A DNA stretch of 9,547 nt, taken from contig NZ_LAJY01000154.1 in the NCBI RefSeq assembly GCF_000963705.1, forward strand, positions 1-9,547, given 5' to 3'. Positions 1-6,807 of this stretch are shown here, in pieces. Source of the DNA: Elstera litoralis. Lineage in GTDB: Bacteria > Pseudomonadota > Alphaproteobacteria > Elsterales > Elsteraceae. The translations under genes were made by a program, and so were the position numbers. Under the pieces are notes generated by a model. It ran no database searches and had not been told where the DNA came from. It was given only the letters and a program-made list of their open reading frames with translations. Within the stretch, counting starts at the first letter, position 1. Each line of letters starts with the position of its first letter.

Positions 1-345
1 GCCGCCGCTTGGTTTCATCGGCACAGTGCGCACGGCGGGGCAGGGGCGCGCCGCCGTGACGCTGAGGGGGAAACGCTGGCTGATTGCGGTCGGCGAAACG
101 GTGGAGGCTGGCGGGTCGAGCGGATCGAGGCCGATCATCTGTTGCTGCGCAGTCCGGATGGTTTGACCGCGCATCGGGTGGTTGCGGGAACCCCCGGCGC
201 AGCACCCTCGCCGCTGCCCGCCGACGCGTTCCAAATTCCCGCCGATCCCGGCGCTTCCCGCCCGCCCGCGCTGAGGCATCGCCCCAAAACAAAACGCCCA
301 GGCACGAGGCCTGGGCGTTTTTTCCGCGTGGGGGCGAAACTTTAG
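1..345 (+). pseudogene. 3' end of a GspC/GspN-like (PilP-type) secretion protein gene, frameshifted
   Basis: Partial: the 5' end lies outside the window. From base 2 one frame reads PPLGFIGTVRTAG, then GKRWLIAVGETVEA. Near position 110-116 the sense passes to the frame of base 1, which continues WRVERIEADHLLLRSPDG and a proline/alanine-rich tail. The joined text follows the usual pattern of the small beta domain of type II secretion GspC/GspN and PilP proteins: a short G-x-V segment, then V-G-x-x-V, W-x-V-x-x-I, then L-x-x-x-x-G. The join needs one missing base. The second frame stays open through the terminator to TAG at 343-345. TGA at 272-274, just before the terminator, lies in the first frame and would be a more natural end if a second indel exists. 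The family call is from pattern only; the frameshift may be a sequencing error. Confidence 0.35.
291..323. terminator. Strong bidirectional intrinsic terminator between convergent genes
   Basis: A perfect 13-bp stem (arms 291-303 and 309-321) closes a 5-nt loop at 304-308. The core is CGCCCAGGC / GCCTGGGCG. It is followed by a T run on the + strand and, because the left arm begins with As preceded by CAAAAC, by a T-rich stretch on the - strand. It sits 18 nt past the phoD stop and after the secretion-gene remnant, so it can stop transcription from both sides. Confidence 0.9.
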
Positions 346-2144
346 ACGGTAGTGCTGAACTTCTTCTGGCCCGGCTTTACTTCCAGACGCTTTTGCATCG
401 ACGCAGTATAGGTCGGCGAGAAGACGGTATTGACGTAGGTCCATTCAATCGCAACGCGCTCGTGGGTGATATCCACCAGCATATAGCCGCGTTGGGAGGT
501 GTCGGCATAAACGAGCTGGTCATTGGCCTGATTGCGCGCGCCGCTTTCCTGAATAATGCCGGCCACGGCCAGCGGCGGGACGCCAACGAAGATTTCTTCG
601 TAACCGGGGGAGGTGACACCCGGCGTGCCGACTTCGACGCCGATCGGGAGAACCCCGGTCGCCGTGGGTAGGCGCAGGTCCGCCGCCCAAGCGTTATGGG
701 TATCGCCCGCGAGAATGACCGGGTTCTTCGCCTGAAGCAGCGTGCGGGCAAAGCGAGCGCGGGCCGAAGGATAGCCAACCCAGCTATCCGAGGTTTCGGG
801 GTTCGGGCCGCCCAGGGCGGCGACGGCGGCGAATTGCTGCGCGGCGCCTGCACCGAAAATCTGATCGATCAACCCATTGATCTGGGCCTTTTGCGCGTCG
901 GTCAGCAGTTTGGTATTGGCGAGATCCGGGGCCGGCTGCCATTGATAGAGGATCTGCTGACCAATGACCTGCCACGTCTGTTGCGAGGTTTTCAGCCGGT
1001 CGCCCAACCAAACTTCCTGCGTGGTGCCAAGCAGTTGGCGCTGCGTGCCGTCGGCGTTCACGTCGGCGGGGAAGCGACCGTCGGCCGTGGCGGTCTGATA
1101 CAGGCCGATAAACTGCGTCGGGCTGGTGATCTGCTTGTCGCGCGAGGTCATGCGCGTATCCAGCATCACGAGGCGCAGCAGATTGCCGTAATCGAACGCC
1201 CGGTAGAGCCGGGGAACCGTTTCACCCGATCCGGCGGCGAACAAAGGCTCGCGTACGGGCATCCATTCGAAATAGGCGCGCAGGGCGGCGTCGCGACGAT
1301 CCGTCCAGGTGCCTTCCTTACCTTCGGTGTGATTATCGGCCCCGGCGCGGTAGGTATCGTTCGCCGATTCGTGATCGTCCCACACCACGATCCACGGGGC
1401 CTTCGCCGCGAGGGCTTGCAGATTGCGGTCGCTGCGGTAGTTGGCGTGGCGCGTACGGTAATCGGCGAGGGTGATGATTTCTTTTTGCGGCTGAAGTTCG
1501 GCGGCGCGGACTTCCTTCACCACACCGGCGGCAAGCGCGGGCGTGACGTAGCCACCGGGGCCATATTCATAAATATAATCGCCTAAGTGCAGCACGGCAT
1601 CGAGATCGTCGCGCTTGGCGGCTTCGGCGTAAACGTTGAAATAGCCCTTTTGCAGCGTGGCGCAGGAGAAGACGGCGAATTTAACGTTCGAAACCGCGCC
1701 TTCCGGCAGCGTCTTGGTGCGGCCGACCGTCGACAGCGTACTGCCAAAGGAGAAGCGGTAGTAATAGGTCGAGCCCGGACGCAGGCCGGTCACATCGACC
1801 TTCACTGTATTGTCGCGCGAGGCCAGCGACAGGGCGACACCAGAGGCGACGATCTGGGTAATATTCGCGTCGCTGGCGAGTTCCCAGGTGACGTAGAAAT
1901 CGCCGCCTTGGGCGGAGGTGGCACGCGTCCATAGAATGATACGATCGGCCAGCGGATCGCCGCTGGTAACACCGTGATCGAAAGTCACGGTGCGGCTGGC
2001 GGTTTGCGCTTCGGCGTCGCGACCGACGAGCGAGCCGATAATCCCGGCGGCCATTAATGAGCGCAGCACATTACGTCGACTGACGCCCGCTTGCGTAACT
2101 TGCGCGAAAAGGGGGAAAAGCACGTCGTTCTGACGATCGGTCAT
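342..2144 (-). CDS. phoD: PhoD-family alkaline phosphatase/phosphodiesterase, Tat-exported
   Basis: About 600 aa. PhoD enzymes release phosphate from phosphomonoesters and phosphodiesters outside the cytoplasm, using metal ions. The N-terminus carries a twin-arginine motif (SRRNVL, about residues 22-27), then a short hydrophobic stretch ending near ADAEAQ-like text, as expected for Tat export. An Ig-like PhoD N-terminal domain follows (about 52-147, with GVTSGDP and ILWTR). The metallophosphatase domain carries FSCATLQKGYFN, LGDYIYEYG (about 187-195), VVWDDHE (about 256-262), LDTRMTSRD and a late LAGDTHN, which are the family's metal-ligand motifs. The frame extends to a TTG at 2153. I chose ATG at 2144 (MTDRQND) because it is a conventional codon; neither start has a strong ribosome binding site. 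The gene stands alone, ends at a terminator and is preceded by an AT-rich region. The family call is very secure; phosphate regulation is unproven. Confidence 0.93.
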   Translation of the reverse strand: MTDRQNDVLFPLFAQVTQAGVSRRNVLRSLMAAGIIGSLVGRDAEAQTASRTVTFDHGVTSGDPLADRIILWTRATSAQGGDFYVTWELASDANITQIVASGVALSLASRDNTVKVDVTGLRPGSTYYYRFSFGSTLSTVGRTKTLPEGAVSNVKFAVFSCATLQKGYFNVYAEAAKRDDLDAVLHLGDYIYEYGPGGYVTPALAAGVVKEVRAAELQPQKEIITLADYRTRHANYRSDRNLQALAAKAPWIVVWDDHESANDTYRAGADNHTEGKEGTWTDRRDAALRAYFEWMPVREPLFAAGSGETVPRLYRAFDYGNLLRLVMLDTRMTSRDKQITSPTQFIGLYQTATADGRFPADVNADGTQRQLLGTTQEVWLGDRLKTSQQTWQVIGQQILYQWQPAPDLANTKLLTDAQKAQINGLIDQIFGAGAAQQFAAVAALGGPNPETSDSWVGYPSARARFARTLLQAKNPVILAGDTHNAWAADLRLPTATGVLPIGVEVGTPGVTSPGYEEIFVGVPPLAVAGIIQESGARNQANDQLVYADTSQRGYMLVDITHERVAIEWTYVNTVFSPTYTASMQKRLEVKPGQKKFSTTV

Positions 2145-2434
2145 GGCTGGCAACTCGCTGACGGTGAAAAAATGCTGTACCGCTTATATCCGGCGAGTTT
2201 TACAGTTCCATGTCATTAACGAAGACTTAGCTTCGGAAGCATTTTCTTATTTATGTCATTTTAGTTTCAGTAATTTTTATGATTCTTTACATCGTTTTCT
2301 AGTCTTTGAATTTTTTGATTCTTTAGAATGGCTGATGGCTGCTTTATCAACACTGTAAGACGAGGCGCCTGTGCTGTTTGCCGTCGAAATTTAAGGAGAT
2401 GATAATGTCCGAAGACGAGCCATTCTGAAAAGAA
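2145..2434. other. AT-rich intergenic region between phoD and tRNA-Val
   Basis: About 290 nt. The core (roughly 2195-2350) is far richer in A and T than the rest of the window and has runs of T on the + strand. It contains a 10-bp direct repeat, TGATTCTTTA, at 2280-2289 and 2316-2325, and a PhoB-box-like pair, ATGTCAT-N4-GTTTCAG, at 2253-2270 on the + strand, which is not the phoD strand. The phoD promoter should lie here, but I could not pick a convincing -35/-10 pair. A + strand frame is open from 2143 to 2358, but its composition is not that of a protein gene. The base shift suggests either an upstream promoter region or a remnant of acquired DNA. Confidence 0.5.
2405..2428 (+). CDS. Candidate 7-codon mini-ORF with strong Shine-Dalgarno (or dead gene start)
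   Basis: ATG at 2405 is preceded by AAGGAG (2393-2398) at a 6-nt spacing, one of the best ribosome binding sites in the window. It reads MSEDEPF, then TGA at 2426-2428. If the TGA were TGG the reading would be PFWKEWW, which recalls the PFWK start of UPF0260/YcgN proteins, but the frame then runs antisense into the tRNA and stops. Codons 6-7 and the stop lie in a hairpin, CCATTCT-GAAA-AGAATGG (2420-2437). It may be a remnant of a truncated gene or a short leader; no function is assigned. Confidence 0.25.
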   Translation: MSEDEPF

Positions 2435-2437
2435 TGG
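2420..2437. repeat. 7-bp hairpin overlapping the tRNA-Val 3' CCA
   Basis: Perfect inverted repeat CCATTCT / AGAATGG with a 4-nt centre (GAAA on +, TTTC on -). On the - strand the first arm begins with the last CA/CCA bases of the tRNA, so the hairpin would form at the immediate 3' end of the precursor. There is no T run after it, so it is not a standard terminator. It could influence 3' processing or be the edge of an old integration junction. Confidence 0.55.
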
Positions 2438-2509
2438 TGGGCGCTACAGGGATTGAACCTGTGACCCCATCCGTGTGAAGGATGTGCTCTCCCGCTGAGC
2501 TAAGCGCCC
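2435..2509 (-). tRNA. tRNA-Val (anticodon CAC)
   Basis: 75 nt with encoded CCA. Read on the - strand, the acceptor stem is GGGCGCT / AGCGCCC with discriminator A. The D stem is GCTC/GAGC. The anticodon stem CATCC/GGATG encloses loop TTCACAC, giving anticodon CAC, which reads valine codon GTG. The T arm is ACAGG-TTCAATC-CCTGT. All stems pair fully. It is transcribed toward phoD, divergently from the photolyase operon. Confidence 0.96.
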
Positions 2510-2521
2510 TCGCCAAAGCGA

Positions 2522-2557
2522 GGAGTGGTTTTTAAGAGCCGGGCTCTTTTCTGTCAA
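2522..2557 (-). promoter_or_regulatory. Sigma-70 promoter of tRNA-Val with palindromic spacer
   Basis: On the - strand there is a perfect -35 TTGACA (2552-2557), a 17-nt spacer and TAAAAA as -10 (2529-2534). The predicted start is about 12 nt before the tRNA 5' end. An inverted repeat, AAGAGCC-G-GGCTCTT (2534-2548), overlaps the spacer. On the + strand it is followed by TT and could also act as a weak terminator. Confidence 0.7.
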
Positions 2558-2583
2558 GCCGCTATTCGCGTTGGGCTGCCGAG

Positions 2584-2610
2584 TGATCTAAGGCCGGGCG
2601 AGGCTCGTAC
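2584..2610 (+). promoter_or_regulatory. Candidate ECF (RpoE/ChrR-type) promoter of the photolyase operon
   Basis: TGATCT at 2584-2589 is followed after 16 nt by CGTAC at 2606-2610, 28 nt before the SDR start codon. This resembles the TGATCC ... CGTA pattern I associate with RpoE of Rhodobacter-type ECF11 sigma factors, which control photolyase clusters. A second CGTAA lies at 2612-2616, but with a 22-nt spacer. The match is short and imperfect, so this is inference supported by the operon content. Confidence 0.35.
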
Positions 2611-2637
2611 ACGTAAGGAAGCTAGGAGAGATGCAGC

Positions 2638-3357
2638 ATGGCCCCGACTCTGATTATCGGCCCCGGCGGGATTGGCGCGGCGCTCGCCCGCAACCTGCAT
2701 AAGAACGGCCAATCGGTTGCCTTAATCGGGCGGCGGGCGGCGGCGCTCGCGCCCTTAGCGCAAGAGTTGAACGCCCCCTATGCCGTGGCCGATGCGATGG
2801 ACGCGGTGGGACTGAAAGCCGCCATCGCCCAGCTTGGCGGGGATGGTTTATCCGGGCTCGCCTATCTGGTCGGCTCGATCCCGCTCAAACCCTTGGCGCG
2901 GTTGACCGAGGCGGATTTTCTCGATGCTTTTCGCTTGAACGCGCTCGGCGCGGCGCTCGCGGTTCAGGCGGCGCAACCGTTTTTGACGCCGGGGGCGGGG
3001 GTGGTGCTGGTTTCGAGCGTGGCGGTGGCGCAAGGCTTTGCCAATCACGCCGCCATTGCGATGGCGAAAGGCGCGATTGAGGGGTTGACCCGGTCGCTCG
3101 CCGCCGAACTCGCCCCGAAGCTGCGGGTGAATGCCATCGCGCCGAGCCTCACGCAAACGCCCCTAGCCGAGCCGTTTACGAAAAATGAGGCGATGGCCAA
3201 GGGCATTGCCGCCTTGCACCCGATCCCCCGGCTTGGCGAGGCCGAGGAGGTGGCGGAACTCGCCGCCTTCCTGCTCGATCCCGCGCGCGCCGGGTGGATC
3301 ACGGGTCAGGTTTTCGCGGTGGACGGCGGACGGTCCACGCTTCGGGTGAAAGGATAG
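2638..3357 (+). CDS. Non-canonical SDR-family protein (catalytic Tyr replaced)
   Basis: 239 aa, short-chain dehydrogenase/reductase fold. The N-terminal nucleotide-binding loop reads IGPGGIGAALA (about residues 6-16) in place of the usual TGxxxGIG, followed by a basic GRR that suits NADP. The usual NNAG motif is replaced by LVGSIPLKP. The serine of VLVSSVAV is kept, but the YxxxK motif reads IAMAK (HAAIAMAKGAIEGL), so the catalytic tyrosine is isoleucine while the lysine remains. The C-terminal segment KLRVNAIAPSLTQTPL and the GQVFAVDGG end are typical. I recall related proteins beside photolyase genes with the same change, so it is probably a conserved subfamily rather than a damaged gene. 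Start ATG 2638 has AGGAGAG (2624-2630) at 7 nt; ATG 2631 is too close. It is the first gene of the operon. Dehydrogenase activity is doubtful. Confidence 0.85.
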   Translation: MAPTLIIGPGGIGAALARNLHKNGQSVALIGRRAAALAPLAQELNAPYAVADAMDAVGLKAAIAQLGGDGLSGLAYLVGSIPLKPLARLTEADFLDAFRLNALGAALAVQAAQPFLTPGAGVVLVSSVAVAQGFANHAAIAMAKGAIEGLTRSLAAELAPKLRVNAIAPSLTQTPLAEPFTKNEAMAKGIAALHPIPRLGEAEEVAELAAFLLDPARAGWITGQVFAVDGGRSTLRVKG

Positions 3358-3360
3358 GCG

Positions 3361-4065
3361 ATGCGCAGGCTTTTCGGCTTGGCCCTCGCGGGGGCGCTGC
3401 TAATGACCCCGGTGGCGCTGGCGCAGCAGGCAGCCCCGCGCGAATTGGCCTTTACGGTAGAGCGGGACGGTGCGCCGTTCGGCACGCACCGCATAAGCTT
3501 CTCCGGCACGGCCGACGCGCTGACGGTCAATATTGCCATTGATTTGAAAGTCGATTTCGGCCCGCTCACCGTGTTTCGCTATACCCATCGGAACCGGGAG
3601 GCGTGGCAGAACGGGCGTTTGGCGCGGATTGAGACCGCGACCGACGATGATGGCGACGCCTTCAAAATCGTGGGCCGGAGCACGCCCGACGGCTTCCGGC
3701 TCGATCAAGGCGAGGCCAGCGGATCGCTCCCCAAAGATATTCTGCCGACGAGCTACTGGCACCGCGCGGCGTTGGACCGCAGCCTTTGGCTCGATACGCA
3801 AAGCGGGCGCCTGCGCAACGTCGCAATTCAGCGGATCGGCGAGGAGACGATCACCGTTGCGGGCGTTCCCGCAAAAGCCAGCCGCTACCGAGTGCGCGGC
3901 GATTTGGAGATGGAGCTTTGGTATCTCGCCAATGGCGAATGGGCCGGGCTGGAGTTCGTCGCGCGCGGCTCGGTGATCCGCTACCAGCGGATCACGCCGG
4001 CGGATGTGGCGTTGCTGCCGGACGGCGCTAAGCCCGCGCCCGCCATCGCGTCCGCCGCGCCATGA
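3361..4065 (+). CDS. DUF6134-family secreted protein
   Basis: 234 aa. A signal peptide (RRLFGLALAGALLMTPVALA, cleaved near ALA|QQ, residue 21) directs it to the periplasm. The mature part looks like a beta-rich domain: ELAFTVERDG, then GPLTVFRYTH, a central SYWHRAAL and LDTQSGRL, then RYRVRGDLEMELWY and FVARGSVIRYQ. These are the recurring motifs of the DUF6134 family, whose function is unknown; members often neighbour photolyase/SDR genes. The start lies 3 nt after the SDR stop, with AAGGA upstream. Its stop overlaps the photolyase start by 4 bp (ATGA), implying translational coupling. No catalytic residues can be named. Confidence 0.75.
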   Translation: MRRLFGLALAGALLMTPVALAQQAAPRELAFTVERDGAPFGTHRISFSGTADALTVNIAIDLKVDFGPLTVFRYTHRNREAWQNGRLARIETATDDDGDAFKIVGRSTPDGFRLDQGEASGSLPKDILPTSYWHRAALDRSLWLDTQSGRLRNVAIQRIGEETITVAGVPAKASRYRVRGDLEMELWYLANGEWAGLEFVARGSVIRYQRITPADVALLPDGAKPAPAIASAAP

Positions 4066-5616
4066 GCGGCGCGCTTCGGCTCGTTCTCGGCGACCAGCTA
4101 ACGCCCCAGCTCTCGGCTTTACGTGATCTCGATCCGGAACAGGATTGGGTGCTGATGGCAGAAGTTGAGGCCGAAACCCGCTATGTACCGCATCACCCCA
4201 AGAAAATTGCCTTCTTCCTCGCCGCCATGCGCCATTTCGCCGACAGTTTGCGGGCGCGCGGCGTTCGGGTTTTTTATATCGCGCTCGACGATCCTACCCC
4301 CTGTGCCAGCATCGCCGACGCGGTGGCGCGGGCGAAGATAGAGCTTCCCTGCGCGCGTTTGATACTCACCGCGCCGGGCGAATGGCGGCTGTGGGATGCG
4401 GCGCAGCGCTGGCAGGAGGATCTCGGCCTTGCCGTTGAGATGCGCCCCGACGATCAGTTTCTCTGCTCCCGCGCCGAGTTTGCCGCCTGGGCCGAGGGGC
4501 GCAAGGGGCTGCGGATGGAGTATTTCTACCGCGACATGCGCCGCCGCACGGGCATTCTGCTGACCGCCGAGGGCAAGCCAGAGGGTGGGGCATGGAATTT
4601 CGACGCCGAAAACCGGGGCGCGCTGCCGCCGGAGGTGCTGGCACCGCCGCTGTTTCGGGTCGCGCCGGATGCGATTACGCAAAGCGTGCTCGCCCTGGTC
4701 GCGGCGCGCTTTTCCAACCATTTCGGCGATCTTGGCGGGTTCGATTATGCCGTGACCGCCGCAGAGGCCGACGCCGCGTTCGAGCATTTCTGCCGCCACG
4801 CGCTGCCCTTTTTCGGCACCTATCAGGATGCGATGCGCCAGGACCGCGCCCCGGACGGCGGCGATGTGCTGTTTCACGCCCGCATCGCGCTTTACCTGAA
4901 TGTCGGTTTGCTCGATCCGAAAGCGGTTTGCGACCGGGTGGAAGCCGAGTATCGCGCCGGGCGGGTGCCGCTGAACGCGGCGGAAGGCTTCATCCGGCAG
5001 ATACTAGGGTGGCGGGAATATGTGCGCGGGCTCTATTGGCTGCATATGCCGCGCTATGCCGACCTGAATTTCTTCGGCGCGACCCGGCCCCTGCCGGGCT
5101 TCTACTGGTCGGCCGCGACCGAGATGAACTGCCTGCGCCAAGTGATCGACCAAACCAAGCGCACGGCCTATGCCCACCATATCCAGCGGTTGATGATTAC
5201 GGGGAATTTCGCGCTTCTGATCGGCGCGCACCCGGCGGACGTGGCGGAATGGTATCTGGCAGTTTTATGCCGATGCGGTGGAGTGGGTGGAACTGCCGAA
5301 CGTACTCGGCATGGCGCTTTTTGCCGACGGCGGCGTGATGGCGAGCAAGCCCTATGCGGCGAGCGGGGCCTATATCAATAAAATGTCGAATTACTGCGAC
5401 CGCTGTCGCTTCGACGTGGCTAAAAAGAACGGCCCGAAGGCCTGCCCGTTCAATTATCTCTACTGGAATTTCCTGATCGAACACCGCGAGAAACTGGGCC
5501 GAAACCCGCGCCTTGCCATGCCGTATCGTACGCTCGACAAGCTGACCGAGGAGCGCCGATCCGCGATTGCGGACGATTCGCGTCGCTTTCTCAAAACTCT
5601 GGAGACGCAGCCATGA
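4062..5616 (+). pseudogene. phrB: Iron-sulfur bacterial photolyase/cryptochrome (FeS-BCP, PhrB family), one-base frameshift
   Basis: With one base removed this encodes about 517 aa, the normal FeS-BCP length. The family repairs (6-4) UV photoproducts with light, using FAD, a lumazine antenna and a 4Fe-4S cluster. The N-terminal antenna domain begins LRLVLGDQLT. The C-terminal FAD region has GWREYVRGLYW and HHIQRLMITGNF (His372-His373). After EWYLA the frame breaks at TTTT (5263-5266, codons 401-402); the original frame ends early at 5381. Dropping one T restores YADAVEWVELPNVLGM and the rest. Cluster cysteines fall at 357, 445, 448 and 461 in the restored frame; the spacing 88/3/13 equals that I recall for Agrobacterium PhrB, so exactly one extra base is present. 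As written, the product loses three of four cluster ligands. Both ends overlap neighbours by ATGA. Whether the extra T is real or a sequencing error is open. Confidence 0.9.
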
Positions 5617-6368
5617 CCCATTTGTGGATTACCGGCGCGAGCCAAGGCATTGGCCGAGCGGTGGCGCTGGCGGCGCTTCAGCGCGGCTGGACGGTTTCGG
5701 CGACGGCGCGGGGGGCCGAGGGGCTGGCAGCGCTGGTAGCGGAAAGTCAGGGCCGGATTCGCGCCTTTCCCGGCGATATTACCGACCGGGCCGGTTTGGC
5801 GGCAGTGGTCGACGCGGTCGAGGCGGCGGCGGGGCCGATTACCGTTGCCGTGCTGAACGCGGGCACCCATCAGCCCACCGATGGCGCGGCCTTTGATCCT
5901 ACGGTCTATGATCGGCTGCTCAGCGTCAATCTTGGCGGTATGGTGAATAGTCTGGCGGCGATCCTGCCGCGTTTTACCGCTCGGAAAGCCGGGCGGGTGG
6001 CGCTGGTCTCCTCCGTCGCCGCGTATCGGGGCCTGCCGAAAGCCGGGGCCTATTGCGCCAGCAAGGCGGCGGTCACGGCACTGGCCGAATCGCTGCGGTT
6101 GGATTTGGCGGGGGCGGGCGTTACGGTTCAGGTGATCCACCCCGGTTTCGTGCGCACGCCGCTGACCGATAAGAATGAGTTCCCGATGCCGTTCATCATA
6201 GAACCGGCGGCGGCGGCGGCGCGTATCATTGCCGGACTTGAGGGGAACGGGTTCGAGATCGCCTTTCCCAGCCGGTTCATTTATATTTTAAAGCTCCTTC
6301 GGGTGTTGCCATACCGGCTTTATTTTGCGCTGGTGGCCCGTCAGACCGGGGTTTCGACAGGATTATAA
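5613..6368 (+). CDS. Classical SDR-family NAD(P)-dependent oxidoreductase
   Basis: 251 aa. Unlike the first SDR of the operon it has a full set of motifs: TGASQGIG (residues 7-14), VLNAGTH for the NNAG position, VSSVAAY with the catalytic serine, YCASK with catalytic Tyr and Lys, and HPGFVRTPLT. GRVALVSSVAAYRGLPKAGAY follows the pattern of SDRs acting on lipid-like or ketone substrates, but the substrate cannot be read from sequence. The C-terminus ends in a hydrophobic/aromatic helix (FIYILKLLRVLPYRLYFAL) that may contact the membrane or a lipid substrate. The ATG overlaps the photolyase stop (ATGA), so its translation is probably coupled to complete reading of the photolyase. If the photolyase frameshift is real, coupling would be weakened. 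Confidence 0.9.
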   Translation: MTHLWITGASQGIGRAVALAALQRGWTVSATARGAEGLAALVAESQGRIRAFPGDITDRAGLAAVVDAVEAAAGPITVAVLNAGTHQPTDGAAFDPTVYDRLLSVNLGGMVNSLAAILPRFTARKAGRVALVSSVAAYRGLPKAGAYCASKAAVTALAESLRLDLAGAGVTVQVIHPGFVRTPLTDKNEFPMPFIIEPAAAAARIIAGLEGNGFEIAFPSRFIYILKLLRVLPYRLYFALVARQTGVSTGL

Positions 6369-6369
6369 G

Positions 6370-6804
6370 ATGACCAGCGTGCCGCCGATTGATCCGTTTC
6401 AGCGCTATCTCGAAAATTTGACCGCTGAAACCGTCCCACACTTGGCCGAGTTGGTGGCGGGCGACGTGCGCTTTATCGATCCGTTCCATGACGTAAGCGG
6501 CATTGCCGCGACCGAACGGGTGTTCGCGGCCATTTTCGTGTCCCTCAAAAATGTGCGCTTCACGGTGATCGATAAAGCTTGGTCGGGCAATGCTTGGTAT
6601 CTGCGCTGGCGCTTTGAAGCCGAGCGCCCACAGGGCGGGCAGATTTTAGCGTTCGACGGCATGAGTGAGCTTTATTTCGATGCCGATAATCGCGTTCGCC
6701 TCTATCGGGATCATTGGGATGCCGCGACCGGCTTTTACGAGAAACTACCCGTCTTAGGTTGGGTGTTGCGCTTGTTGCGGCGGAAAATAGCCTCCGCCGC
6801 ATAA
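6370..6804 (+). CDS. NTF2/SnoaL-like family protein
   Basis: 144 aa, the normal size for the cone-shaped NTF2-like fold. The start region reads FQRYLENLTAETVPHLAELV, then FIDPFHDVSG, where the opening helix is followed by an Asp-Pro-Phe motif common in SnoaL-like proteins. WYLRWRFE and YRDHWDAATGFYEKLP supply the beta sheet and a final conserved D-x-W. Such proteins can be small hydrolases or isomerases or simply bind ligands; no function is assigned. They are a standard companion of photolyase and SDR genes in RpoE/ChrR-linked clusters. ATG 6370 lies one nt after the SDR stop with AGGA at 6359-6362; the upstream-open frame from 6325 lies inside the SDR gene and was not used. It ends the operon. 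Confidence 0.82.
   Translation: MTSVPPIDPFQRYLENLTAETVPHLAELVAGDVRFIDPFHDVSGIAATERVFAAIFVSLKNVRFTVIDKAWSGNAWYLRWRFEAERPQGGQILAFDGMSELYFDADNRVRLYRDHWDAATGFYEKLPVLGWVLRLLRRKIASAA
6777..6800. terminator. Possible weak hairpin at the convergent operon ends
   Basis: An 8-bp GC-rich stem GCGGCGGA / TCCGCCGC (arms 6777-6784 and 6793-6800) with an 8-nt loop lies in the last codons of the NTF2-like gene, just before the convergent small gene. No T run follows on either strand. It may slow polymerase where the two operons meet, or simply reflect coding constraint. Confidence 0.3.
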
Positions 6805-6807
6805 TCG

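Noticed and set aside
696..1586. Long open frame on the + strand, opposite phoD
   Set aside because: Antisense shadow of a secure phoD gene; GC-rich codon bias opens the opposite strand and the translation has no recognisable domain.
2143..2358. 71-aa open frame on the + strand in the AT-rich region
   Set aside because: No ribosome binding site, begins inside the phoD start region, and the F/L/S-rich content follows base composition rather than a protein family.
2405..2470. UGA read as selenocysteine or tryptophan in the 7-codon ORF
   Set aside because: The continuation runs antisense through the tRNA and stops after 12 codons; no SECIS-like element can be argued.
4119..4877. 252-aa open frame on the - strand inside the photolyase gene
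   Set aside because: Antisense shadow of a clear photolyase; no motif and no start signal.
5263..5266. Programmed +1 ribosomal frameshift in the photolyase
   Set aside because: No rare codon or stop at the shift site and no stimulatory structure seen; the family is not known to use recoding, so a simple indel is more likely.
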